64,000 nt of DNA from Streptomyces cavernae (GCF_004023625.1 NZ_RPDJ01000042.1:1-64000); one strand, 5' to 3'; positions 52,910 to 62,450 are shown, counted from the first letter of the stretch. The notes: generated from the letters alone by a model not told the origin. Program-made: numbers and translations.

Positions 52910-54442
52910 TCACAGGCCGAGCGCCGCCCTCATCACGTCCCGGGCGATCGGTGCCGCCGTTCCGCCCCCGCTGATCTCCGCCCGCCGCGCGTCCGCGTCC
53001 TCGACCACCACCGCCACCGCCACCCCCGGCTGCGGTGAGCCGTCCGCCTGGGCCCACGCGATGAACCACGCGTACGGCGTACCGGAGTTGCCGAGGCCGT
53101 GCTGGGCCGTGCCGGTCTTGCCGCCCACGGTCGCCCCGCGGATCGCCGCGTTGCCGCCCGTGCCCTCCCGTACCGCGTCCACCATCAACTCCCTCAGCCG
53201 CGCGGCGGTCGCCACCCGCATCGCCGGGCGCGACCCCCGCGGCCCGGCCCGGCCCACCGTGTCCCCGGCCCTGTTGGTGGTCCGCTCCAGCAGATACGGC
53301 GAACGCACCGAGCCGCCGGCCGCCACCGCCCCCGCAACCGTCGCCATCTGCAGCGGTGTCGCACGGGTATTGAACTGGCCGATCGAGGAGAGGGCGAGCT
53401 GAGAGGCGTTCATCCGCGTGTCGAAGTCGCTTCGCGCCACCGGCAACGGCACGCGCAGCCGCCCGTCGTTGAAACCGAACCGGGCCGCGGCGGCCGTCAT
53501 CCCGGGCAGTCCCACCTGTACCCCGAGCCGGGCGAAGAAGGTGTTGCACGACCACGCGAAGGCATGGCGCAGCGACGCGTCCGCGCAGCCCTCCACCTCG
53601 TTCGTCAGCCGGACCTCCGTCTCCGGCAGCCGGTACGGGTCGGGTGAGTCGGTCGGCGCGTCCGGATCCCTCACCACGCCGGCATCCAGCGCCGCCGCGG
53701 CCGTCACCACCTTGAACGTCGAGCCCGGCGGATAGGTCTGGCCGATCGCCCGGTTGAGCATCGGCCGGTCCGGGTCACCGTTGAGCCGCTGCCACGCCCG
53801 GGCGACGGCCGAGCCCGTCCCCGACAGCCGGGCCGGGTCGTACGAGGGCGCCGACACCAGCGCCAGGATGCGGCCCGTTGCCGGTTCGACCGCGGCCACG
53901 GCGCCCTTCTTGCCCTTCAGTCCCTCGTACGCCGCCTGCTGCGCCCCCGCGTTGATGGTGGTCACCGCGTGACCGCCCGGCGTACGGGACCGGATCAGGT
54001 CGTTCCAGGCCGGCAGCAGCGGCGCGAGCAGCGGATCGGTACCGGAGAGGACCGAGTCCGCCGCGTGCTCCAGCAGCGACGTCCCGTACACCTGCGAGGC
54101 ATAACCCGTGACGGGCGCGTACAGCGGGCCGTCACGGTAGGTGCGTTCGTAGCGGAGCTGCTCGCCGGAGTCCCTGGAACCGGTGACCGGCCGCCCCCCG
54201 ACCAGGATGTCGCCGCGCGGCTGACCGTACCGGGCGATCAGCGTGCGGCGGTTGGCCGGGTTCTCCTCGTACGTGCCGGACTGGACGACCTGGACGCGGG
54301 CCGCGTTCACCAGCAGCGCGATCAGCAGTACGGCACACAGCGCCGCCGCCCGGCGGATGTACCGGGTCATGGCGTCGTCCCCCGTCATGGCGTGGCCCCC
54401 CGTCACGGCGTCGTCCCCCGTCACGGCGTCGTCCCCCGTCAT
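52910..54442 (-). CDS. class B penicillin-binding protein (elongation type)
   Basis: A transpeptidase of about 486-510 residues depending on start. One N-terminal membrane helix (AALCAVLLIALLVNAARVQV), then a PBP2/PbpA-like domain; counted from the ATG at 54370, the active-site Ser is in PPGSTFK (Ser217), SxN is AWSCNTFF and KTG is VGGKTGTAQHG. It cross-links peptidoglycan with the FtsW/RodA-type glycosyltransferase encoded just upstream, whose stop overlaps the first possible start (ATGA, 54439-54442). Five in-frame starts are spaced 18 bp apart. Confidence 0.93.
   Translation of the reverse strand: MTGDDAVTGDDAVTGGHAMTGDDAMTRYIRRAAALCAVLLIALLVNAARVQVVQSGTYEENPANRRTLIARYGQPRGDILVGGRPVTGSRDSGEQLRYERTYRDGPLYAPVTGYASQVYGTSLLEHAADSVLSGTDPLLAPLLPAWNDLIRSRTPGGHAVTTINAGAQQAAYEGLKGKKGAVAAVEPATGRILALVSAPSYDPARLSGTGSAVARAWQRLNGDPDRPMLNRAIGQTYPPGSTFKVVTAAAALDAGVVRDPDAPTDSPDPYRLPETEVRLTNEVEGCADASLRHAFAWSCNTFFARLGVQVGLPGMTAAAARFGFNDGRLRVPLPVARSDFDTRMNASQLALSSIGQFNTRATPLQMATVAGAVAAGGSVRSPYLLERTTNRAGDTVGRAGPRGSRPAMRVATAARLRELMVDAVREGTGGNAAIRGATVGGKTGTAQHGLGNSGTPYAWFIAWAQADGSPQPGVAVAVVVEDADARRAEISGGGTAAPIARDVMRAALGL
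54371..54442 (-). repeat. four 18-bp repeats, each a start codon plus Shine-Dalgarno
   Basis: On the minus strand the unit RTGACGGGGGACGACGCC (R = A or G, one diverged unit) is repeated four times before the ATG at 54370. Each unit opens with ATG or GTG, and its GGGGGA lies 7 bases before the next unit's start. The leader peptide is MTGDDAVTGDDAVTGGHA and so on. Confidence 0.9.
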
Positions 54443-55791
54443 GGTGGCGCCGGGGCGTCGTACTGGCTCCGCGCCGAGTCGCTGATCCGGACGAGCAGCG
54501 CGACGATGACCCAGTTGGTGACGACGGACGAACCGCCCCGGGCGAGGAAGGGCATCGCCATACCGGTGAGCGGGATGAGCCCCATCACCCCGCCCGCGAT
54601 CACGAACACCTGCAGCGCCACGATCGAGGCCAGCCCGATCGCCAGCAGCCGCCCGAACGGGTCCCGCAGCGCGAGGCCCGCCCGGTAGCCGCGTTCGACG
54701 AGGAGCGCGTAGAGGAGGAAGATCGCGGACAGGCCTGCCAGGCCCAGTTCCTCACCCGCCGTCGCCAGGATGAAGTCCGACTTGGCGGCGAAGCCGATCA
54801 GGGTGGAGTGGCCGAGTCCGAGACCGCTGCCGAGCACACCGCCGGCGGCGAAGGCGAACAGCGACTGGGAGAGCTGGTTGGGGCCGAGACCCGCGTCGAT
54901 CGAGGCGAACGGGTGCAGCCAGTCCTCGACCCTGCTGTGCACATGCGGTTCGAGGCGCCCGACCACCACCGCGCCGAGGACCGCGAGCAGCAGTCCGACC
55001 GCGATCCATCCGGTGCGGCCGGTGGCGACGTACAACATGATCACGAACAGTCCGAAGAAGAGCAGCGACGTGCCCAGGTCGCGCTCCAGGACCAGCACCC
55101 CCACGCTCAGCAGCCAGATCGCCACGACCGGACCGAGCACGCGGCCGGAGGGGAACTGGATCCGCCACAGGCGGCGGCCGGTGTGCGCGAGGGCGCCGCG
55201 GTTCGCCGCGAGATAGCTGGCGAAGAACAGCGCCAGCAGGACCTTGGCGAATTCTCCGGGCTGGAAGGAGAAACTGGCGATCCGGATCCAGATGCGGGCG
55301 CCGTTCACGGCGGTGAAGAACCCCGGCAGGGTGAGCAGGACGAGTGCCACGGCGACCGACACATACGCGTAGCGCCGCAGGAGCCGGTGGTCGCGCAGCA
55401 GGACCACCACCGCGATGAAGAGGGCGAAGCCGAGCGTGGACCAGACGAGCTGCGTGCCGGCCGCACGGTCGTGGGGCGTCTGGAGGTCGAGGCGGTGGAT
55501 CAGCACCAGGCCGAGACCGTTCAGGAGGACCGCGATGGGCAGGAGCAGGGGGTCGGCGTACGGGGCGCGCAGCCGGACGGCGAGGTGCGCGAGCAACGCC
55601 AGCGCGCCGAGCCCGGCACCGTACCCGGTGGCGCCGGGCGGGACGGCGCCGCTGCGGGCGAGACCGACCGCGCAGTAGCCGTACCAGCACAGCAGCACGG
55701 CCAGGACCAGCAGGGTGAACTCGATGCCGCGGCGCCGGGGGAGGCGGACGGCCGGGACGGGGTCGGCCGCTGTCTGTCCGGGCGGGATCAT
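54439..55791 (-). CDS. FtsW/RodA/SpoVE-family peptidoglycan glycosyltransferase
   Basis: A 450-residue polytopic SEDS protein with about 12 helices. Signature segments: NGARIWIRIASFSFQPGEFA (the R-W-I...Q-P-S/G-E region), LERDLGTSLLFFGLF with the catalytic Asp, and PLTGMAMPFLARGGSSVVTN near the end. It polymerises lipid II at the membrane together with the class B PBP encoded next. The ATG at 55791 lies 16 codons before the first conserved charged segment. Confidence 0.94.
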   Translation of the reverse strand: MIPPGQTAADPVPAVRLPRRRGIEFTLLVLAVLLCWYGYCAVGLARSGAVPPGATGYGAGLGALALLAHLAVRLRAPYADPLLLPIAVLLNGLGLVLIHRLDLQTPHDRAAGTQLVWSTLGFALFIAVVVLLRDHRLLRRYAYVSVAVALVLLTLPGFFTAVNGARIWIRIASFSFQPGEFAKVLLALFFASYLAANRGALAHTGRRLWRIQFPSGRVLGPVVAIWLLSVGVLVLERDLGTSLLFFGLFVIMLYVATGRTGWIAVGLLLAVLGAVVVGRLEPHVHSRVEDWLHPFASIDAGLGPNQLSQSLFAFAAGGVLGSGLGLGHSTLIGFAAKSDFILATAGEELGLAGLSAIFLLYALLVERGYRAGLALRDPFGRLLAIGLASIVALQVFVIAGGVMGLIPLTGMAMPFLARGGSSVVTNWVIVALLVRISDSARSQYDAPAPP

Positions 55792-55911
55792 GCCCGGAAG
55801 GTAGCAAGGTGGGGGCTTTATGTCCCGTTATGCCTGACGTCGTTACGGTCGGGTCGCCGCGCGGTCGGTTGTGTCTTCGCGCAGCCGTTGTTCGGGGCCT
55901 GTGCCTTGCTA

Positions 55912-56208
<297 letters not shown>

Positions 56209-56225
56209 GTTGTGCCGGGGCGGGC

Positions 56226-56729
56226 CTACTCCGACAGGTCCTCCAGCAGTCGCGCCGTGCTCAGTCCCGCCCGCAGGTACTCCACGAACAGGTCGTTGTG
56301 CAGCGCCCACGGCGAGCGGCGGGTGCGGATCAGCCGGATCGCCTCGTCCGTCGAGCGGCCCCCGTGGATCAGTGCCTGCGCGACCACCAGTCCCGAGCGG
56401 TTGTACCCGTGGTAACAGCGGACGAGCACCCGGCGGCCCGCCGTGAGCCCGTCGGCCGCCGCCCGCGCCAGGCGCATCACGCCGGCCAGCTGCGTACCGT
56501 CCAGCGGGCCGTCGGGGATCGGCCAGACATGGTGCTCCACACCGGGGTCCGGGCCGTGCCCCGGGAGTCTCAGCAAGGTCAGGACCAGGTCGAATTCATC
56601 CGTTACGACGGCGAATTCCAGCCCTCCGGATCCGTCCGCGTACTCGTGTCCGCCCATCCACAGACCGGGCACGATCTCGCTCCACGGACTGTCCGGGGCC
56701 GGCACCTCAGGCTGTCTGCGAGTCCGCAA
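56226..56729 (-). CDS. dual-specificity/tyrosine phosphatase-like protein
   Basis: A 167-residue protein with the cysteine-phosphatase loop VRCYHGYNRSGLVVA (C-x5-R-S) near residue 105 and the upstream acid-loop region HHVWPIPDGPLDGTQL. The residue before the catalytic Cys is Arg instead of the usual His, which would alter activity. Small and soluble. Its stop lies 18 bp from the hexanucleotide tract; the downstream gene on this strand is FtsW. Confidence 0.8.
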   Translation of the reverse strand: MRTRRQPEVPAPDSPWSEIVPGLWMGGHEYADGSGGLEFAVVTDEFDLVLTLLRLPGHGPDPGVEHHVWPIPDGPLDGTQLAGVMRLARAAADGLTAGRRVLVRCYHGYNRSGLVVAQALIHGGRSTDEAIRLIRTRRSPWALHNDLFVEYLRAGLSTARLLEDLSE

Positions 56730-56819
56730 CGATGCCTCCCCCTCAACTGCTCACAAAGGTAACCGGCTTCTTGCCCGCGGAGCACCCCGCCTGTTCCCAT
56801 GGTCGTGGGGTGATGGTGC

Positions 56820-57623
56820 ATGGACGGACTGCGCGTCATACCGACCTGGCGGCACGGACAGGAACGGCTGTACGTCTGCCGGCCGGACGGGAGGAACATC
56901 GCCTGGTATGACCGCGAGGCGGCCCGCGTCAACCTGCTCAGCGAGGACCGCCGGGAAGACGTGCTGGACGTGCTCCGTCCCTTCCTGACCGGCTCGGTGA
57001 CGGTCGGCCCGCCCCCGGTGCCCACGCCCGCCGAGCTGGCCCGGCTCACCCTGCACCCGGACGACGACCTGGCGCCCAACCGGCCCGGCGAGGCCCTGAT
57101 GATCGCCCTCGACCGCGATCCGGGACGCACGCGCCGACTGCGCCCGGACCCGCGGCGCCGGGCACTCGAGGCGGAGCAGGCGGTCGGTGAGGCGCTGGAC
57201 CGGCTCGAGGGCGCGGGCTGGCGCACCCTGCACTCGATCCCGCTGCCCGGTGGCGACCGCATCCACCATCTGGCGATCGGGCCCGGCGGGCTGTACTGCG
57301 TGCGGGCCCTGTACGCGGGCAAACAGCGAGTGCTGATCGCCGACCCGATGGTCACGGTCGGCCGCGGCGAGCCGTACGCGCTGCTGCGCCGGGTGCGCGC
57401 CGACGCCGACCGGGCCTCGCACGCGCTGACGGCGGAGGTGCGGCCGGTCCTGGCCCTGGCCGGGCCGGCGAACGTCGGTGTCACGGCACCACCCCGTGAG
57501 GTGCGGATCCTCCGCGCCGAGGAAATCGTCCAGCTCGGTCGGCTGGGCGGCACGCTGAAGCCCGCGGACGTGGAGGCCCTGCATGCGATCGCCCGGGACA
57601 GGCACACCTGGCTGAGGGTGTAG
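56820..57623 (+). CDS. NERD-domain (nuclease-related) protein
   Basis: A 267-residue protein. The N-terminal 100 residues (IPTWRHGQERLYVCRPDGRN, then IAWYDREAARVNLL) are of unknown kind; the C-terminal half is a NERD domain: ALEAEQAVGEALDRLEGAGW, then IHHLAIGPGGLYCVRALYAG, with the D/E-x-K-type core partly replaced. NERD proteins are thought to process nucleic acids. Divergent from the phosphatase gene. Confidence 0.8.
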   Translation: MDGLRVIPTWRHGQERLYVCRPDGRNIAWYDREAARVNLLSEDRREDVLDVLRPFLTGSVTVGPPPVPTPAELARLTLHPDDDLAPNRPGEALMIALDRDPGRTRRLRPDPRRRALEAEQAVGEALDRLEGAGWRTLHSIPLPGGDRIHHLAIGPGGLYCVRALYAGKQRVLIADPMVTVGRGEPYALLRRVRADADRASHALTAEVRPVLALAGPANVGVTAPPREVRILRAEEIVQLGRLGGTLKPADVEALHAIARDRHTWLRV

Positions 57624-57767
57624 CGCCCGGTGGGCCGAGCCGGTTCGGGCGGGGCGGGTCCGTGGGTGGTCGGCTCGGCTGGCGTCGGCGCGTGGGGAGC
57701 CGGTTCTGGTGGTGCCGGTTCGTGGGGAGCCGGTTCGTGTGGTGCCGGTTCGTGGGGCGTGTTCCCT

Positions 57768-58646
57768 TCACGGCAGCGGCCTCGCCTGAGCGGGGTCGAA
57801 CAGGGGGTCGAGGAGGTCTCCGTAGTCCTGTAGCCGCGGTGCGATGTCCGAGGCCCGGAAGGTCAGGGTGCCCGGGTCGCCGCAGGCGGCCACCTCCTCC
57901 CAGGTGACAGGCGCGGACACCGTCGGCTCCGGCCGGGCCCGCAGGGTGTACGGGGTCGCCGTGGTCTTCTTCGCCGCGTTCTGGCTGAAGTCGACGAACA
58001 CCTTCCCCGGGCGCAGGCTGCGCTTCATGCGGTGGGTGACCCGCGGCAGGGCGCGTTCCGCCGCCACGGCCAGCTCCTTCGCGTACGCCGTGACCAGGTC
58101 GGACGGTGTCGGCTCCACGGCGGCCAGCAGGTGCAGGCCCTTGGAACCGGACGTCTTCGCGTACGCCTCGATCCCGTCCTCCGCGAGCCGTTCGCGCAGC
58201 CAGAGCGCCACCGCGCAGCAGTCCACGACCGTGGCCGGTGGGCCCGGGTCCAGATCGAGGACCAGCCGGTCGGCGAGGCCGGGGGTCTGGGCCCGCCACT
58301 GCGGGGTGTGGAACTCCGTGACCAGGTTCGCCGCCCACATCAGGGTGGCCATGTCCTGGACCACGATCTGGCGGGTGGGGCCGTCCGTACGGGGGACCTC
58401 CGCGGTCTCGACCCAGTCGGGGGTGCCGGGCGGCGGGTTCTTGGCGAAGAAGAGCTGGCCGTCGGGTCCGTCCGGGAAGCGCAGGAAGGAGAGCGGGCGG
58501 TCGCGGAGGTGCGCGAGCAGCGGCTCGGCGGTGGTCGCGTAGTAGTGCAGCAGCTCGCCCTTGGTGAAGCCGGTCGCCGGATACAGGACCTTCTCCAGGT
58601 TGCTCAGGGCCAGCCGTCGCCCCTCCACCTCGGTGACTGGCGTCAT
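57768..58646 (-). CDS. NHEJ polymerase/primase domain protein (LigD PolDom)
   Basis: A 292-residue stand-alone LigD-type polymerase domain. Primase-polymerase motifs: LVLDLDPGPP with the metal-binding Asp pair, SGSKGLHLLA, and the last Asp in VFVDFSQNAAKKTTATPYTL. It fills gaps and adds ribonucleotides at double-strand breaks in non-homologous end joining with Ku. No ligase domain is attached; a separate ligase must act. It is divergent from ku with an A+T-rich 86-bp spacer. Confidence 0.93.
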   Translation of the reverse strand: MTPVTEVEGRRLALSNLEKVLYPATGFTKGELLHYYATTAEPLLAHLRDRPLSFLRFPDGPDGQLFFAKNPPPGTPDWVETAEVPRTDGPTRQIVVQDMATLMWAANLVTEFHTPQWRAQTPGLADRLVLDLDPGPPATVVDCCAVALWLRERLAEDGIEAYAKTSGSKGLHLLAAVEPTPSDLVTAYAKELAVAAERALPRVTHRMKRSLRPGKVFVDFSQNAAKKTTATPYTLRARPEPTVSAPVTWEEVAACGDPGTLTFRASDIAPRLQDYGDLLDPLFDPAQARPLP

Positions 58647-58732
58647 ACGATGAGAATCCCACGAAAGTACACATAGCGTGAATAACAGTGAAAGCTGCCT
58701 AATCGGTGTAAACGGGATGAAAGGTGTGGATT

Positions 58733-59806
58733 GTGCGATCGATCTGGAACGGCGCCATCTCCTTCGGTCTGGTCAGCATCCCGATCAAGCTCGTCAACGC
58801 CACCGAGAGCCGCTCGGTCTCCTTCCGGCAGATCCACACCGAGGACGGCGGCCGGATCCGCTACCGCAAGGTGTGTGAGCTGGAGGACCGCGAGGTGTCC
58901 ACGGAGGAGATCGGCAAGGGGTACGAGGAGGCGGACGGCTCGATCATCCCGATCACCGAGGACGACCTGGCCCAGCTGCCGCTGCCCACCGCCAAGACGA
59001 TCGACATCGTGGCGTTCGTGCCGGCCGGCCGGATCGATCCGCTGCAGATGGACGCGGCGTACTACCTGTCCCCGAACGGCGTCCCGGCCGCCAAGCCCTA
59101 CGCCCTGCTGCGCGAGGCGCTCAAGCGCAGCGAGCGGGTGGCCATCGCCAAGTTCGCGCTGCGCGGGCGGGAGCGGCTGGGGATGCTGCGGGTGGTCGAG
59201 GACGCGATCGCCATGCACGGGCTGCTGTGGCCGGACGAGATCCGTCCCACGGACGCGGCGGACCCGCCGACCGATGTCACCGTCCGCGAGCAGGAGCTCG
59301 ACCTCGCGGACGCGCTCATGGACACGCTCGGCGAGGTCGACATCGAGGAGCTGCACGACGACTACCGCGAGGCGGTGGAGGAGCTGATCGCGGCGAAGGC
59401 CGCCGGCCAGGCGCCGCCGGCGCTGCCCGCCGGGGAGCCGCGCGGAAAGGTGATCGATCTGATGGCCGCCTTGGAGAAGAGCGTCCAGGCTGCCAAGGAG
59501 TCGCGCGGCGAGGCGGAGGAGGGCGAGGAGGCCCAGGCCGAGGCCGTCGGTTCTTCGTCGGCCCGGAGAGCGGCGCGCGCCGAGCCGAAGCAGGTGAGCG
59601 GCAAGAAGTCCACGCAGACCGGTGCGGCCAAGAAGACCACCGAGAAGAAGACCGCGGCCAAGTCGAGCCAGTCCTCCAAGTCCACCGCGAAGAAGACCGC
59701 GTCCAAGACGGCGTCCAAGAGCACGTCCAAGACCGCGTCCGGCAAGAACGCCGCGGGGAAGCCGCCGGCGAAGAAGACCGCGTCGGGGCGTAAGCGGGCT
59801 TCCTAG
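58733..59806 (+). CDS. ku: DNA end-binding protein Ku
   Basis: A 357-residue bacterial Ku: VRSIWNGAISFGLVSIPIKL at the start, beta-barrel ring region with YYLSPNGVPAAKPYALLREA, and a long C-terminal Lys/Ser/Thr tail (KKTASKTASKSTSKTASGKN and so on) of about 70 residues. Ku homodimers encircle broken DNA ends and recruit LigD. Lysine-rich tails are known in actinobacterial Ku and can bind DNA. The GTG at 58733 gives the conserved start; AAAGG precedes it. Confidence 0.96.
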   Translation: MRSIWNGAISFGLVSIPIKLVNATESRSVSFRQIHTEDGGRIRYRKVCELEDREVSTEEIGKGYEEADGSIIPITEDDLAQLPLPTAKTIDIVAFVPAGRIDPLQMDAAYYLSPNGVPAAKPYALLREALKRSERVAIAKFALRGRERLGMLRVVEDAIAMHGLLWPDEIRPTDAADPPTDVTVREQELDLADALMDTLGEVDIEELHDDYREAVEELIAAKAAGQAPPALPAGEPRGKVIDLMAALEKSVQAAKESRGEAEEGEEAQAEAVGSSSARRAARAEPKQVSGKKSTQTGAAKKTTEKKTAAKSSQSSKSTAKKTASKTASKSTSKTASGKNAAGKPPAKKTASGRKRAS

Positions 59807-59856
59807 GGGGCCTCGCCTTGGCCGACTGCTGACCGGTCGCGCTTAATGCATATGAT

Positions 59857-60143
59857 GTGCAAGCGCATGAATACCGCATCAGAACGACCACCCCGGAGGA
59901 CCTCGACGGTGTGCGCGCAGTGATGCTCGACACCGTCTACCGCGACTTCGGCACGGGCTACGTGCCGCGCTGGCACGGGACATCATCGATCTCCACGGCG
60001 CGTACCTGGCGTCCGAGCGCCACACGCTGCTGATCGCCGAACAGGACGGCGAGGTCGTCGCCACGCCCCGACCCGCCTCCGCCGACCGCCTCCGTCGGCG
60101 ACCGGACGGCCCGTCTGACGACCGCGCGCCCCACCCGGGATGA
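59857..60143 (+). pseudogene. GNAT acetyltransferase, frameshifted and truncated
   Basis: The first frame reads VQAHEYRIRTTTPEDLDGVR, then YRDFGTGYVPRWHG; near 59980 the reading must shift to continue DIIDLHGAYLASERHTLLIA, then EQDGEVVAT, after which the GNAT core should follow but the sequence turns into low-complexity RPASADRLRRR and stops at 60143. The acetyl-CoA loop is missing. GCGCTT-...-AAGCGC arms around TGCA words at 59839-59865 form an inverted repeat just upstream. Confidence 0.75.
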
Positions 60144-60314
60144 GGCCTGCCCCGCCGGGCTGATGCCTGCCCGGCCGACCCGCCCGCCGGTTCGGGCCTG
60201 CCCGGCCGGTTGGGGTGCCCGGCTCCGGCCCTCGGGCAACACCTCGGGGTACTCCCTGAGCGGCGGCGACCGCACTGCTGCCGCGCCGCTGACGGTTCGA
60301 CCGCCCGGCGGGAC
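60144..60314. other. gap after the GNAT pseudogene
   Basis: 171 bp of CCGCCGG/GCCTGCCCGGCC repeats, no gene. Presumably 3' flank of the peptidoglycan-binding gene. Confidence 0.4.
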
Positions 60315-61043
60315 TCACAAGGTCGTCCGCGACTCCAGGTCACGCCGGGTGTCGTTGCCGTACACGCCCGTCTCGTCGCCGCGGATGCCGTACCAGAGCT
60401 GGAAGCGGGCCACGGCGTCGGTGAGTGTGGCGTCGTAGCGGCCGTTGACGGAGCCGTTCTCGTAGACGTTCGGGATGCGCAGCAAACGTTCCTGGAGCTC
60501 CGTCACCGCCGGTCCCTGGCTGCCCTGACGGAGGGTCCCCGGGCCGTCGGGGTCGGTGGAGCCCTGTGGCGGGGCGGTCGTCGGATCGGGGGCGACCGGG
60601 TTCTGGACGGGGGCCGAGGCCGAGGCGGAGACCGACGGGCGGGCCTCGGGCCGGGTGTCGTCCGCGCCCTGCGGCAACAGGAACGCGGCGGCACCGAACC
60701 CGGCCAGTGCCGCCAGCCCCACCGCGCTCAGCGCGGCGGCCCGGCGCACCCGCAACTGGCGGCCGTAGTCGACGACCTTCCCGCGGGGCGCGGTGCTCTG
60801 CCGGGAGTCCCGGACCGGCTCCAGCACCTCGGTGTCGTCCTCGGCCTGCTCGGGGGAGCGGCCGCGGTCCTTGGCCACCTCGACGGGGACATAGCCCTTG
60901 TCGGGGTCGTACTCCGGGTCGCCGACCAACCGCGACGATCTGAGCAGGTCCGCCAACGCCTCGGCGCGCTTGCGCTGCTGCACGTAACTGGGTTCCAGGG
61001 GCCTCCTGCGCAGGGGCTCCCCGGGGGCGGACGAAGTCGGCAC
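60315..61043 (-). CDS. peptidoglycan-binding membrane protein
   Basis: A 242-residue protein. A charged cytoplasmic part (about 100 residues), one membrane helix (ALSAVGLAALAGFGAAAFLL), a Ser/Pro/Thr linker and a C-terminal peptidoglycan-binding domain of PG_binding_1 type: LRQGSQGPAVTELQERLLRI, then GRYDATLTDAVARFQLWYGI. It tethers something to the cell wall; no catalytic domain. The GTG at 61043 follows AGGAG at 8 bases; the open frame to 62129 is not used. Confidence 0.86.
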   Translation of the reverse strand: MPTSSAPGEPLRRRPLEPSYVQQRKRAEALADLLRSSRLVGDPEYDPDKGYVPVEVAKDRGRSPEQAEDDTEVLEPVRDSRQSTAPRGKVVDYGRQLRVRRAAALSAVGLAALAGFGAAAFLLPQGADDTRPEARPSVSASASAPVQNPVAPDPTTAPPQGSTDPDGPGTLRQGSQGPAVTELQERLLRIPNVYENGSVNGRYDATLTDAVARFQLWYGIRGDETGVYGNDTRRDLESRTTL

Positions 61044-61304
61044 GACGGTCTCCTCACTCGCACGTGATTTCGGGCGTCGTCGTGAGGTGGTACGCGTGCG
61101 GCTGCCGGACGGTTCAGCGTTCCACTGCTTACCGGCGGTAGCCCCAGATATGGAAGAGCCGTATCGTGAGCGCCCGCAGGGGCGCTGGACGCCGCGGACC
61201 GGGGAGCCGTGATCGGAGCAGCACGAGTGGGCAGCGTCGAGAACATCAAGAACAGCGAGAAGAGCGAGACCAGCGAGACCAGCCAGGAGAGCGAGAACAG
61301 CGAG

Positions 61305-62450
61305 ATGAGTGGGACGACGGGGCATCCGGCCGACAAGGCCGTGGAACCCGTCCTGGTGACCGGCGGCAGCGGATTCGTCGGCAGCCATCTCGTCCGGCAG
61401 CTCCTCCAGCGGGGCTACCGCGTCCACACCACCGTGCGCAGCACCGCGAACACCGCGAAGGTGGGCCCGCTCAGGGAGATGCAGAAGAGCTTCCCGGGCC
61501 AACTCGAACTCTTCGAGGCGGACTTGCTGGTAGAGGGCTCCTTCGACCGGGCCATGAGCGGCTGCGGAGTCGTCTTCCACGTCGCCTCGCCGTTCCTCGT
61601 ACCCGAGAAGATCAAGGACGGCCGCAGGGACGTCGTCGACCCGGCCCTGATCGGCACCCGCAACGTCCTGGCGGCCATCGACCGGACGCCCACGGTCCAC
61701 CGGTTGGTGTTCACCTCCACCGTGGGCGCCATCTTCGGCGACTATGCCGACGTCCTCGACATGGAGAACCAGACCCTTTCGGAGAAGTACTTCAACACGT
61801 CGAGCACGGTCGAGAACAACCCGTACCACTATGCCAAGACGGTCGCGGAACGCGCGGCCTGGGACGCGGCCGAGGGACAGGACCGCTGGCGCATGGTGTC
61901 CGTCAATCCGGGCCTCGTCCTCGGTCCTTCGCTGACGCCGGCCTCGGACTCCGGCAGCCTGTTCCTCATCGACGAGCTCTTCAAGGGCTACTTCTTCTAC
62001 GGGGCCCCCGACTTCAGCTTCACGGTCGCGGACGTGCGGGAGGTGGCGGCAGCGCACATCGCCGCCGCGGAGAACCCCGACGCGGAGGGCCGCTACATCG
62101 TGGCGGCGAAGGACATGATCTCCTTCCACCAGATGTCACGGATCATCCTGGACCGCTTCCCCCGCACCCTCCGGCTCCCCCGGCACGGCCTACCGCACTG
62201 GCCGGTCCGTGTGCTCGGCCCGGCCTTCGGCCTGACCCAGGACTACATCCGCAAACACCTCGGCATCAGGTTCCCGGTGGACAACCACAGGAGCGTGAGC
62301 GAACTGGGCATCACCTACCGCCCCATCGAGGAGACCCTCATCGACCACTACGAGGCGTGGCGCCACAACAGGTCGGCGACGGCGGCTGATGACGGGGCGG
62401 TACCACGCCTCAGGCGCTGCGAGGGGTGGACGCCCCGAGGCGGTCCCTAG
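61305..62450 (+). CDS. NAD-dependent epimerase/dehydratase (dihydroflavonol-reductase-like)
   Basis: An extended SDR of 381 residues. Cofactor motif VLVTGGSGFVGSHLVRQLL, VVFHVASPF, catalytic PYHYAKT (Tyr-x3-Lys) and a substrate domain to the end. Resembles dihydroflavonol-4-reductase/cinnamoyl-CoA reductase-like proteins that reduce carbonyl groups on small molecules. The frame opens at 61209 with a Ser/Glu-rich repeat (SEKSETSETSQESENSEMS); I take ATG 61305, but GTG 61230 or ATG 61209 cannot be excluded. Overlaps the convergent downstream gene by 4 bp. Confidence 0.87.
   Translation: MSGTTGHPADKAVEPVLVTGGSGFVGSHLVRQLLQRGYRVHTTVRSTANTAKVGPLREMQKSFPGQLELFEADLLVEGSFDRAMSGCGVVFHVASPFLVPEKIKDGRRDVVDPALIGTRNVLAAIDRTPTVHRLVFTSTVGAIFGDYADVLDMENQTLSEKYFNTSSTVENNPYHYAKTVAERAAWDAAEGQDRWRMVSVNPGLVLGPSLTPASDSGSLFLIDELFKGYFFYGAPDFSFTVADVREVAAAHIAAAENPDAEGRYIVAAKDMISFHQMSRIILDRFPRTLRLPRHGLPHWPVRVLGPAFGLTQDYIRKHLGIRFPVDNHRSVSELGITYRPIEETLIDHYEAWRHNRSATAADDGAVPRLRRCEGWTPRGGP

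Noticed and set aside
52850..52915. GNAT-like fragment LTVELAEPDAMLRVFEG
   Set aside because: Only about 20 residues, no start or continuation; could be chance.
60315..62129. 604-residue form of the peptidoglycan-binding protein
   Set aside because: The N-terminal extension is antisense to the epimerase gene; a GTG with AGGAG at 61043 is the sensible start.
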